Source of the DNA: Bacteroidales bacterium
Lineage (GTDB): Bacteria; Bacteroidota; Bacteroidia; Bacteroidales; WCHB1-69
NCBI GenBank assembly: GCA_017443175.1
Contig: JAFSOZ010000012.1
Location: forward strand, 1 to 38,920
DNA: 38,920 nt
Direction of reading: 5' to 3'
The position numbers and the translations under genes were made by a program. Of the stretch, positions 15,619-23,484 are shown piece after piece. The first letter of the stretch is position 1, and each line of letters begins with the position of its first letter. The notes under the pieces were generated by a model, which saw only the letters and a program-made list of their open reading frames with translations, was not told the origin of the DNA and ran no database searches.

Positions 15619-16491
15619 CTAAAGTATATTCGCCAGTTGCTCTTTCAGTTTTTCGAGTTCGTCTTTCATGCGGACCACGATTTGCTGGATGTTGAAATCA
15701 TTGCACTTGGAGCCGAGGGTATTGATTTCGCGACCGCACTCCTGCACGATAAAGCCGAGTTTCTTACCATTGGCCTGGGGCTCGTTCATGGTTTCCAGGA
15801 AGTAGTTACAATGCTTGCGCAGGCGCACTTTCTCTTCGGTGATGTCCAGTTTCTCGATGTAGAAGAAAATTTCCTGCTCCATGCGGTTCGGGTCAAACTG
15901 AATCTTGGGACTGAGTTCTGCAATACCCTTCTCGAACTTGGCACGCAATGTGGCAATGCGATTTTCTTCAAACGGGGTCACCTCGTCAATCATGTCGCGG
16001 ATGAGGCAGATGCGTTTTTCAAAATCCTTGGCCAGTACCGCGCCTTCCGTAATGCGGAAGTCGTTGACCTTGTCGCAAGTCTCCTGGATAGCAGCCACTA
16101 CTGTATTCCAGAGTTCTTCCGAAAGTTCTTCCTGCGGGGTGGAGATCACATCGGGCATACGGAGCACTTGCATGAAGATATCGCTTGGGACTGGATTCTG
16201 CAATTCTGCAGAAAGGGCAGTCAATGCGTCATAATAGGATTTTGCCAGTTCCGAGTTGATGCATACATTGGGTGCAGCGTTCTTGTCAATGGAAATGGTG
16301 AAGTCGATTTTGCCGCGCTCAAGTTCATGGGAGATAAGAGAGCGTATCTCGTTCTCGTTATTGCGGAACAGGGGGGCAATCCGGGTGTTCAGGTCCAGCT
16401 GTTTGCTGTTGAGCGTGCGGATCTCAACGGTGATGGATTTACCGGTAACCTCGACGGTCGTGCGTCCGAAGCCGGTCATGGATTTTATCAT
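15619..16491 (-). CDS. yicC: YicC family endoribonuclease
   Basis: This 290-residue protein has the classic YicC opening MIKSMTGFGR and the N-terminal motif VEIRTLNSKQLDLNTR (about 21-36). Its C-terminal DUF1732 region includes EEKVRLRKHCNYFLE and the family end GREINTLGSKCNDFNIQQIVVRMKDELEKLKEQLANIL. YicC proteins have been shown to be endoribonucleases in E. coli. Many Bacteroidetes have guanylate kinase gmk next to yicC; here the next gene is der. The promoter (16513-16520) directly follows the Exb operon terminator. Confidence 0.95.
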   Translation of the reverse strand: MIKSMTGFGRTTVEVTGKSITVEIRTLNSKQLDLNTRIAPLFRNNENEIRSLISHELERGKIDFTISIDKNAAPNVCINSELAKSYYDALTALSAELQNPVPSDIFMQVLRMPDVISTPQEELSEELWNTVVAAIQETCDKVNDFRITEGAVLAKDFEKRICLIRDMIDEVTPFEENRIATLRAKFEKGIAELSPKIQFDPNRMEQEIFFYIEKLDITEEKVRLRKHCNYFLETMNEPQANGKKLGFIVQECGREINTLGSKCNDFNIQQIVVRMKDELEKLKEQLANIL

Positions 16492-16512
16492 AGCATCAAT
16501 TTTTTAGCGCGG

Positions 16513-16520
16513 CAAAGATA
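16513..16520 (-). promoter_or_regulatory. -7 box of yicC, abutting a terminator
   Basis: TATCTTTG followed by CCGC on the minus strand lies 21 bp before the ATG and only 7 bp after the stem of the upstream terminator, so terminator T-run and promoter are fused. Confidence 0.7.
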
Positions 16521-16527
16521 CAAAAAA

Positions 16528-16552
16528 AAGGCAGGCCTTGATGGTCTGCCTT
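16528..16552 (-). terminator. Intrinsic terminator of the Exb operon
   Basis: A 10-bp stem (16528-16537 with 16543-16552, one G-U pair) with a 5-nt loop is followed on the minus strand by an eight-T run (16522-16529). Confidence 0.85.
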
Positions 16553-16578
16553 GTATATAGAATTGAGTGATAGCAAGA

Positions 16579-17061
16579 TTAGTTTGCTTTTTTACCTGCG
16601 GCGTAGTTGATTTTAAGCGCGTTGTTCTTACGAAGTTCCTGCTTAATGGTATTCACGTAACGCATTTGAACATCCTTATCAACTTTCAGGGAGAAGGTCA
16701 GCTTGTCACGATCCTGAGCATCGCGGGACTCTTTCTCTGTACCGATAAAGTCGCGGACGTCGGAGACCAGTTCTTCAGCCTTGATAGTCTGATCATTCAA
16801 TTGCACGGAAACCTCGCCGGGGGGGAGGGTGTTTTCATTCTTGCTGATGGGTGCGCCCACATAGATATTGGCCACGAGGGATTTCTTCTCCAGCTTTTGG
16901 ATTTCAGTGGCTTGCGGCGGGGTGAAATGCACTTTCAGAGAAGCCTCACGCATTGTGGTGATCACCATAAAGAAGAACAAAAACATAAAGATAATATCAG
17001 ACATGGAACCCATGTTGAGTTCGGGAGTCTCTTTTTTTCCTGTCTTTTTAAATCTTGACAT
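16579..17061 (-). CDS. ExbD/TolR family protein (second copy)
   Basis: This 160-residue protein has a short cytoplasmic N-terminus (MSRFKKTGKKETPELNMGSMSD) and a single membrane helix starting with the conserved proton-handling Asp (MSDIIFMFLFFFMVITT, about 20-36). A periplasmic domain with the ExbD fold follows (LKVDKDVQMRYVNTIKQELRK near the end). ExbD works with ExbB to turn the proton gradient into work at the outer membrane. It is the last gene of the operon, followed by a terminator. Confidence 0.93.
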   Translation of the reverse strand: MSRFKKTGKKETPELNMGSMSDIIFMFLFFFMVITTMREASLKVHFTPPQATEIQKLEKKSLVANIYVGAPISKNENTLPPGEVSVQLNDQTIKAEELVSDVRDFIGTEKESRDAQDRDKLTFSLKVDKDVQMRYVNTIKQELRKNNALKINYAAGKKAN

Positions 17062-17081
17062 AATCTTTCAAATTTTAAGGA

Positions 17082-17669
17082 TTATTGTGCAGGGGCCTTG
17101 CTATAGTCCATAGGCGGAGCCTCCGAAATACTCATGGGTATGGCGGCGGTAACGGCTCTTTGGGCTGCGGAGTCAAGAGCGTTGTACTTCTTTCCGAAAT
17201 ACTGGAGGGAAGTCTCGTCACGCAACTCGTTCACGGCACGTTGGAGTTCGTTTTGCACCTGGACATACATGTTATAGCTGGTACCCTGGTCGTTGGTCAG
17301 AGACACAACGCCCTTGGACACTGCAAAGTCACCGATACCATCGATAGGCTTGCTCACCTTCTCGGGCAGCGAGGGATCGTTGGTCGGGTTGGAGAAGAAT
17401 TCCTTGGCCTTATCCTTCAGCTCTGAAACCGGTATAACCTCTCCGTTCACGGAGATCTGGTCCAGATAGTTGACCAGCACGTTCAGCACGTTACGTTTGT
17501 TGATATCGGCCTTCATCTCCGGCGTGTCATCCGTTTTTGGAGGCGGAAGCTTACGCGGAATACCTTGCTCGGTATTGATGGAGGAAGTCAACAAGAAGAA
17601 CGTCAACAGCAGAAAGGATATATCTGACATTGCGCCGGTGTTTAATCCCGGTGTTTTTCTTTTACTCAT
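17082..17669 (-). CDS. ExbD/TolR family protein (first copy)
   Basis: This 195-residue protein has one N-terminal membrane helix with the conserved Asp (MSDISFLLLTFFLLTSS, about 14-30) and a periplasmic domain carrying an insert relative to the other copy (about 85-135). It ends in a Pro/Ala-rich tail (SEAPPMDYSKAPAQ). It is only distantly similar to its partner, so the two are old paralogs that may form a mixed dimer. The start lies one base after the stop of the preceding membrane protein gene. Confidence 0.93.
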   Translation of the reverse strand: MSKRKTPGLNTGAMSDISFLLLTFFLLTSSINTEQGIPRKLPPPKTDDTPEMKADINKRNVLNVLVNYLDQISVNGEVIPVSELKDKAKEFFSNPTNDPSLPEKVSKPIDGIGDFAVSKGVVSLTNDQGTSYNMYVQVQNELQRAVNELRDETSLQYFGKKYNALDSAAQRAVTAAIPMSISEAPPMDYSKAPAQ

Positions 17670-17670
17670 G

Positions 17671-18618
17671 TTATTTTCTATTTTTTATAGCGTTCACGAT
17701 GGCCATGCCAAAAATAGCCAGCAAAGCGCTCAATATACAAACATACAATGTAAATGCCGCTGCATTCACCATCTTGAATCCGGACACAGACAGACCCATC
17801 TTGATAGCGGACGGAGTCAGCACGGGAGAACCGACAGCATATCCGATGAACACCACCAGTGCAAGGAGTGCCAAAACGACCAGGATCTTGTAGGATGTTT
17901 TGAATTCCTTCACGATCTTCGCCAAGGCGAAAAACAGCATCAGGAACAAGGTGAGACCGCCGAGGCAGTAACCGATAACCATAAACAGGATCTGCAGTTT
18001 GGCACTGGACTTGAAACTATTAAGGTCTTTCTGCATCTCTGCCAAGTCAGCTTCTTTCTTGTTGACAGAAGCAGAGGCATTGATCATATCAGCTCTTGAA
18101 ACGAGAGAGTTGGCAGCTTTCAAATAGTTGCATCCCTCCAGATAACTCTGTTTCAGGGAGGCATACTCATTTTCAATCTGTCTCAGATAAACTTCCAAAT
18201 CTTTGAAAGTTTTGACAGCATTGAAACCATCCACGTATGCTTGTTTTTTATCACACTTGGCGAAAAGGCTTTCAGCACGAGAGGGGAAATCTGCTTTATA
18301 CTGCTCGAAATTATTCTCATCCAAACCTTTCAGATCTTGGAGGTAGGTATAGAGAATGTCTTTTTGCAATTGAACTCCTTTCAATGAGTCGCTGAGGTTT
18401 TTGTTGCTGGCCTGGTATTTGGCGACCAGCTCGGGAAGAGATTCCGTGGTTGCGGTCGCAAAGTCATCCAACATTGTGGGATTCTGAGCTTGAATCAGCT
18501 GAACCTGGCTGTAATTGTCCTTCTTCTCCTCATTGAAAGTGAAAGCGAAGGTAAGGGCGAGAATACAATCCAAGATCGCAACCGCAAATATCGTGATTTT
18601 AATAATCTTGTCTCTCAT
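17671..18618 (-). CDS. Membrane protein with coiled coil, Exb operon, unknown function
   Basis: This 315-residue protein has one N-terminal membrane helix (about 6-27) and a long predicted helical/coiled-coil periplasmic part (about 35-205, rich in Lys, Leu, Gln and Asn). Three further membrane helices follow (about 207-230, 238-258 and 272-308). I do not know a named family, although similar proteins sit between exbB and exbD in other Bacteroidetes. Its place and the one-base gap to exbD suggest it is a structural part of the energising complex. Confidence 0.75.
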   Translation of the reverse strand: MRDKIIKITIFAVAILDCILALTFAFTFNEEKKDNYSQVQLIQAQNPTMLDDFATATTESLPELVAKYQASNKNLSDSLKGVQLQKDILYTYLQDLKGLDENNFEQYKADFPSRAESLFAKCDKKQAYVDGFNAVKTFKDLEVYLRQIENEYASLKQSYLEGCNYLKAANSLVSRADMINASASVNKKEADLAEMQKDLNSFKSSAKLQILFMVIGYCLGGLTLFLMLFFALAKIVKEFKTSYKILVVLALLALVVFIGYAVGSPVLTPSAIKMGLSVSGFKMVNAAAFTLYVCILSALLAIFGMAIVNAIKNRK

Positions 18619-18670
18619 TATTATATTGTATTTATAATAATATTAATTTGAAAAACTGTGGAAAAATGGA

Positions 18671-19480
18671 CTATTTGTTTTTCACCAAGATATCCATGAA
18701 GGAGATGGTGGCATCTTCCATGTCGTTGACAATGCTATCAACCTTGGTAAGCAGATAGTTGTAGAACACTTGCAGGATCATGGCGGAGATCAAACCAAAC
18801 ACGGTTGTCAACAAAGCCACTTTCATACCACCAGCCACGATAGTCGGGGAAATATCACCTGCGCGCTCGATATCATCGAATGCCTGCACCATACCGATCA
18901 CAGTACCCAAGAATCCCAAGGAAGGAGACAAGGCGATGAACAAGCTGATCCAAGTAAGGTTGGTTTCCAATTTAGCCATTTGCACACCACCGTAGGAAAC
19001 GACTGATTTCTCAACAGAGTCGAGACCTTCGTTATAGCGGTCGAGACCTTGATAGAAGACTGCGGCGAGGGGCCCTTTGGTATTACGGCAGAGTTCTTTT
19101 GCTTTCTCCACACCGCCATTCTGCAGTGCATCCTCAATCTTGTTGAGCAGTTTCTTGGAGTTAACAGTAGAGAGGTTGAGATAGAATATACGCTCGATGA
19201 CGAATGCAAGACCTAAAATCAAACAGATGAGCACCGGGGTCATCCACACGGCACCACCCTGGATGAATTTCTCTTTCAGCGTATAATGCAAGCCGTGGTT
19301 GACAGCATCATCGGGATCTTCTGTCAGTTCGGCTTGAGCGGCAGCAGGAGCAGCTGCAGAGTCAGCAACTTGTTCAGTGGTTGCATTGTCCGTTTTTTGA
19401 TCATTTGCAGCAAATGACACGTTTGCAATACCGAAGGTCAGGAAACCTAAAACGGCAAGTAATGAGACTACTTTTTTCAT
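18671..19480 (-). CDS. MotA/TolQ/ExbB proton channel family protein
   Basis: This 269-residue protein has an N-terminal signal-like helix (1-24) and an acidic, Ala/Glu-rich stretch (about 27-62) not present in E. coli ExbB. Then comes the usual three-helix core: about 78-98, then after a large cytoplasmic loop 167-190 (LGFLGTVIGMVQAF) and 208-235. The GxxGTVxGM motif identifies the family. It should form the proton channel with the two ExbD proteins. First gene of the operon, with a leader of about 170 nt. Confidence 0.93.
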   Translation of the reverse strand: MKKVVSLLAVLGFLTFGIANVSFAANDQKTDNATTEQVADSAAAPAAAQAELTEDPDDAVNHGLHYTLKEKFIQGGAVWMTPVLICLILGLAFVIERIFYLNLSTVNSKKLLNKIEDALQNGGVEKAKELCRNTKGPLAAVFYQGLDRYNEGLDSVEKSVVSYGGVQMAKLETNLTWISLFIALSPSLGFLGTVIGMVQAFDDIERAGDISPTIVAGGMKVALLTTVFGLISAMILQVFYNYLLTKVDSIVNDMEDATISFMDILVKNK

Positions 19481-19831
19481 AATACTTTTTTTTGATTAAA
19501 TTTTTGAATAATTACTTATAATTTTATATCTAATTGAATTTCAAATTCTTAAAAACTATACATCTTCTCTTTTCCACTCCTGGAAAGTCGTTTCCATTCT
19601 GCTTGATCCCTATTCAAAAACCTCTTGGAAACACACGTTCCGCACCATTCGTATTTTAAGGGCGTAAAAGTACATTTTTTTTTCAGACGTTTGGCTATTT
19701 TTAACTAATTTTTTTTGACGCTGCATTTTTTATTTTTTTAAGGATTGCAATATGAAAAAATTTTTATTTTTGCGAGCTTCAAGTAAAGTAACGATTGTAA
19801 ACCTTAAATTAATAACTAAAATTTCAAAACA
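19481..19831. promoter_or_regulatory. Divergent promoter region between exbB and a lipoprotein gene
   Basis: This 350-bp gene-free stretch holds a minus-strand -7 box (TACTTTTA, 19665-19672) for exbB and a plus-strand promoter (TTG 19745-19747, TATTTTTG 19765-19772) for the lipoprotein gene. The exbB leader of about 170 nt contains a GUUUCC/GGAAAC stem and a UUUCC/GGAAA hairpin (within about 19565-19635). The rest is A/T-rich with no other signal I can see. Confidence 0.6.
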
Positions 19832-20350
19832 ATGAAAAAAGCATTTTTAGTATTAGCAGTTGCTGCATTTGCAGTATTTTTCACCGCTTGTCCGGGTCCT
19901 GTTGAAAAAACCAAAGCCGAGCTCCTCGCTTCCCCGAAGAAAGGTTGGATTCTGTCTGCTGCTGAATCCTCCCCTGCTTACCACATGGCCTCTGGCGAAT
20001 ACGTAAGCAACCTGATGAATGGTTATCTGTATGACTATGAGCTGGATGACATCATGACATTCACCGTGGAAGGCGTTCAGACCCTCGATCCCGGTGCAAA
20101 CATCGATCCTGAAGGCCAAGGCCTGCAAGAAGCAAAGACTTTCCTCTATTCATTCGACGCAGCTGATGATGACTGGATGTACATGCAAGTTCCTTTCATT
20201 TTGGATGCTAACGACCAAATCAAACAAGTCTATTGCCACATCCTGACTTTGAATGAGGAAACCTTCAAGTTCAACTGCACCATTGACGATGTGGATCCTG
20301 AAGCTAAGGCAGAATACACCTTCACACTGACTTACGTTCCTGCAAAATAA
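19832..20350 (+). CDS. Lipoprotein, possibly lipocalin-like, unknown function
   Basis: This 172-residue protein has a signal peptide and lipobox (VFFTAC, lipidated Cys near 20). The mature part opens with AELLASPKKGWILSAAESSPAY, which resembles the opening of lipocalin-like lipoproteins of Bacteroidetes, followed by alternating beta-strand-type segments (YDYELDDIMTFTVEGV, EYTFTLTYVPAK). The fold assignment is a guess from pattern only. It has its own promoter and shares its strand and spacing (26 bp) with a second lipoprotein gene, so the two form an operon. Confidence 0.8.
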   Translation: MKKAFLVLAVAAFAVFFTACPGPVEKTKAELLASPKKGWILSAAESSPAYHMASGEYVSNLMNGYLYDYELDDIMTFTVEGVQTLDPGANIDPEGQGLQEAKTFLYSFDAADDDWMYMQVPFILDANDQIKQVYCHILTLNEETFKFNCTIDDVDPEAKAEYTFTLTYVPAK

Positions 20351-20376
20351 TTTTTAACCCTAAAATCCAATAAACA

Positions 20377-20700
20377 ATGAAAAAATTATTTTTAGTTTTA
20401 TTGTGCGCTGGTCTTTTCGTGGCTTGCGGTAACAAGAACAAACAAGAAGAACCAGTTACTGAGCCTGTTACTCAAGAAGAAGTAACTCCCGCCGCTCAAG
20501 ATCAAGAAGAAGTTGCTCCCGCTGAAGAGCCTGCAAAAGAGGAAAAAGCAGCTCCTGCAAAGCAAACAAACAACAAACCGAAACAAACGGTTAAGGAACA
20601 CGCCCAGAGCGCAGCTGAGAACGTAGCCAACACCGCTATCGACCAAGCTGAAAAAGAAGCCACAAACCAAGTGGTGAACAAAGGCGTTAAGAGAAGATAA
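20377..20700 (+). CDS. Small Glu/Ala/Lys-rich lipoprotein
   Basis: This 107-residue protein has a signal peptide and lipobox (LFVAC, Cys near 17). The mature part is of very low complexity: residues 24-55 are Glu/Pro/Val-rich with repeats of EEPVTEPVTQEE type, then a Lys/Asn/Gln-rich part and a helix (EHAQSAAENVANTAIDQAEKEATNQVV) with Ala at regular spacing, similar to small coiled-coil lipoproteins. No enzyme function is likely. It is followed by a strong terminator. Confidence 0.8.
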   Translation: MKKLFLVLLCAGLFVACGNKNKQEEPVTEPVTQEEVTPAAQDQEEVAPAEEPAKEEKAAPAKQTNNKPKQTVKEHAQSAAENVANTAIDQAEKEATNQVVNKGVKRR

Positions 20701-20722
20701 TTTTCTTTAACCTCATACCGAA

Positions 20723-20752
20723 AAGGGCGACTGCAAAGTTGCCCTTTTTTTG
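20723..20752 (+). terminator. Intrinsic terminator fused to the next promoter
   Basis: A 10-bp stem (20723-20732 with 20737-20746, one G-U pair) with a GCAA tetraloop is followed by a seven-T run. The -7 box TATCTTTG of the aminotransferase gene starts at 20753, directly after the T-run. Confidence 0.88.
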
Positions 20753-20760
20753 TATCTTTG
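20753..20760 (+). promoter_or_regulatory. -7 box of the aminotransferase gene
   Basis: TATCTTTG followed by CAG lies 48 bp before the ATG at 20809. The -33 region is taken up by the terminator hairpin. Confidence 0.65.
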
Positions 20761-20808
20761 CAGTCCAAATAATAAAACTATTATTCACCAATAAATAAAC
20801 ATCTTATA

Positions 20809-22119
20809 ATGAAAAACACACCCATCCCCGCAGAAATCGTTGACAAAATCGTGGCCGGTAGCGGCATTTCTTCCGTCGGCAAAGCCTCCATCCGTGAGGT
20901 CAAAAGGTTGATTAACGAGATTGAGAACGCCTCCGGCAAAGAGTTCGTCCGCATGGAGATGGGCATTCCCGGACTTCCTGCATGCCATGTGGGAGTGGAA
21001 GCCCAGATAGAGGCTCTCAAAAAAGGCGTGGCTGCCATCTACCCTGACATTGAAGGCATCCCGGCATTGAAAGAAGAAGCCGCACGTTTTGTGAAGAACT
21101 TCATTGACCTTGACGTAAAGCCCGAAAACTGCATTCCCACCGTAGGCTCCATGATGGGCGGCATGGCCGGCTTCATGACCTTCGTGCGCTGCCGCAAAGA
21201 GCGCGACACTACGCTCTTCATTGATCCGGGTTTCCCTGTGCAAAAACAACAACACCGCGTGATGGGCCTCAAGTACGAAACTTTCGATGTGTATGAGCAT
21301 CGTGGCCAGAAACTGCGCGCAAAATTAGAGAGCTATCTCGAAAAAGGCAACATCCATACCATCATGTATTCCAATCCTAACAACCCGTCGTGGATTTGCT
21401 TCACCGAAGAGGAATTGCAAATCATCGGCGAAGTGGCCAACAAATACGATGTGTTTGTGTTCGAAGATCTGGCTTACTTCGGCATGGACTTCCGTCAGGA
21501 TATCTCCAAGCCGGGCGTGCCGCCCTACCAGCCAAGCGTGGGCAAATACACTGACAACTACGCCCTGCTGATCTCCGGCTCCAAGGCATTCAGCTACGCC
21601 GGCGAGCGTATCGCCCTGATGATCATGTCCGACAAACTCTACAACCGCGAGTTCGACGATTTGGAGCCCTACTTCAAGATGAAAAAGTTAGGCCGCGCTA
21701 TTATCTACGGTACGGTCTATGCCATCAGCTCCGGCGTGGCACACTCCGCACAATACGCCATGGCCGCCATTTTGAAAGCCTGCAACGACGGCACATACAA
21801 CTATATTGACGATGTGAAGGAATACGGCGAAAAAGCCGCCATTATGAAGAAACTCTTTACCGATAACGGTTTTGAGATTGTCTATGACAAGGATGGTGAC
21901 AAAGATCTGGCCGACGGCTTCTATTTCACAGTAGCCTATCCGGGCATGAGCAGCGATGAGCTGTTGCACGAGTTCCTGTATTACGGCATCAGTGCCATCT
22001 CGTTGGTGACCTGCGGCAGCGAGCGTAGCGAAGGTCTCCGCGCTTGCGTGTCACTGACCCCGCGCAGACAGTTCCCGATTCTGGAAGAGAGACTGAAGAT
22101 GTTCAAGGAGAACCACTGA
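20809..22119 (+). CDS. PLP-dependent aminotransferase, class I/II
   Basis: This 436-residue fold-type I aminotransferase has NPNNP (189-193), the cofactor-contacting Asp220 (FEDLAYFGMD), and the Schiff-base lysine in ISGSKAFSYAGERIAL (Lys259, followed by the conserved Arg near 267). The C-terminal part includes the conserved Arg in a SEGLRACVSL segment. Length and motifs fit the family well, but the amino acid substrate is not shown by the sequence. It is a single-gene unit between a fused terminator/promoter and a downstream terminator. Confidence 0.9.
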   Translation: MKNTPIPAEIVDKIVAGSGISSVGKASIREVKRLINEIENASGKEFVRMEMGIPGLPACHVGVEAQIEALKKGVAAIYPDIEGIPALKEEAARFVKNFIDLDVKPENCIPTVGSMMGGMAGFMTFVRCRKERDTTLFIDPGFPVQKQQHRVMGLKYETFDVYEHRGQKLRAKLESYLEKGNIHTIMYSNPNNPSWICFTEEELQIIGEVANKYDVFVFEDLAYFGMDFRQDISKPGVPPYQPSVGKYTDNYALLISGSKAFSYAGERIALMIMSDKLYNREFDDLEPYFKMKKLGRAIIYGTVYAISSGVAHSAQYAMAAILKACNDGTYNYIDDVKEYGEKAAIMKKLFTDNGFEIVYDKDGDKDLADGFYFTVAYPGMSSDELLHEFLYYGISAISLVTCGSERSEGLRACVSLTPRRQFPILEERLKMFKENH

Positions 22120-22438
22120 TTCAATTAGTAATTAGTAATTAGTAATTGGGGGCTCGGAAGGGGCCCCTTTTTTATGATGAATGCAGAATGATGAATGATG
22201 AATATAGAAATCTTCCGATAATTCGCCGCCCTTGAGCTTGCACGCGCCGAAATAACCAACACAAAACATTGATTTTCATACCTTTACAACAAAACAAAAT
22301 AAATTTATTGGCATTTACAAATTTTTGTATTTTTACACGCCCTATTTTCATGTTTTGTTAACGGACTTCGCAAAGTTTGGAAATAATGGGGCGGAAAACA
22401 GACTAAACAGGAAGTCCATTCATTAAAAATCCAATAGT
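22120..22438. other. Gene-free stretch: repeat, terminator, promoter
   Basis: Contents in order: a tandem of ATTAGTA units (22124-22147), a terminator (22149-22174), a second short repeat of GATGAAT type (22175-22203), about 120 bp without clear signal, and a promoter (TTG 22308-22310, TATTTTTA 22328-22335, 17-bp spacer) with a leader of about 100 nt for the beta-helix gene. Confidence 0.6.
22149..22174 (+). terminator. Intrinsic terminator of the aminotransferase gene
   Basis: A 7-bp stem GGGGCTC/GGGCCCC (22149-22155 with 22161-22167, one G-U pair) with a GGAAG loop is followed by a run of seven Ts. The core GGGGGCTCGGAAGGG recurs in the terminator at 24625. Confidence 0.8.
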
Positions 22439-23472
22439 ATGAAAAAATCATTATTTCTTTTCGCGGCCATCTGCTGTATGGCACTGACCTACGCGCAAGC
22501 GCCCATCGCCATGCTCCAACATGGGACGAACTTGACCCCTTTCTATGGCAATGACGCGCTGATCAACGCCTACAATGCCGCCCAGGACGAGGATATCATC
22601 ACCCTTTCACCCCCGGTGTCTTCAACGCCTGTGACATCCACAAAGCCATCACAGTGCGCGGCGCTGGCATGATGACCGACACCGCCACCGGGGTCACCCG
22701 CACGCTCATCAATGGCGATTTCGTAATTGAGATTTTTGATTCCACAAAATCTGTTGCTTTTGAAGGACTCTACCTCAACGGTGTACATCCCGACACCGTA
22801 TGGAATCTTCAATTCACCAAGTGCTTCATCGCTAGTCTCGACAACGTCCCCTACTATAATGCAAGCATTAACAACTGCAACATTGTACACTGCATTATAC
22901 CGGCATTTAATGCATCTAAATTCCAAAACGCCCATTTTTACAACAGTGTGGTCTGCGATCCGAGTTATTATACTACTTTTACAGGAGGGGAATGTGTATT
23001 CGACCACTGTATCATTAAATTCAACTGCAACAATTATTGGGGATCATCTGCCATCAACCAGATCTATTCCACTAATAGTATTTTAGTGCCTAGGGACACC
23101 TCGTCTTCAATCGCCACGGATCCAGAAAACACCTGCACACATCACGAATATGGAATTGGCATCACACACCATGCTAACAATTTCTTCCATCCCGCAGGAT
23201 CGGCGGAGGCAAATCATCTGTACAACTTCAGCAATTTCAACCAAGTGTTTGTCGGCTTCGATTTCGATGTCACTATTTACGCCGACTATCACTTGCTTCC
23301 TGGCGTGGCCACCACCTATCTCGGCAGCGACGGCACGCAAATCGGCATCTATGGTGGTTCCATGCCGTTTGATCCGAAAATCCTGAACCCGAGCATCGGC
23401 CATATCACCGTCGGCGGTCAGACCAACGATCAGGGTCAACTCCCCGTCACCATCGAAGTTGTAAACGAATAA
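22439..23472 (+). pseudogene. Secreted beta-helix-like protein gene, split by a frameshift
   Basis: The reading frame begins at 22439 with a signal peptide (MKKSLFLFAAICCMALTYAQ) and goes out of frame at a run of five Cs (22610-22614). Reading one base back restores a coherent protein (DEDIITLSPPGVFNACDIHKAITVRGAG), which continues to 23472 (ends VTIEVVNE). The joined product, about 345 residues, has Asn/Cys-rich repeats typical of right-handed beta-helix proteins (INNCNIVHCIIPAFNASKFQNAHFYNSVVC). It could be a real pseudogene, a phase-variable C-run, a programmed -1 shift or a sequencing error. No T9SS domain is seen. The next gene starts 12 bp later. Confidence 0.75.
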
Positions 23473-23484
23473 TCTCCTGCCGTT

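Noticed and set aside
15637-16560. Long open frame antisense to yicC (about 300 codons)
   Set aside because: Mirror of a well-conserved gene. The His/Phe/Leu-rich product is typical of a reversed coding strand.
22338-22417. Possible H-type pseudoknot before the frameshifted beta-helix gene (CGCCC/GGGCG crossed with GGACTT/AAGTCC)
   Set aside because: The first arm coincides with the expected transcription start, so it is probably not in the RNA, and the stems are short.
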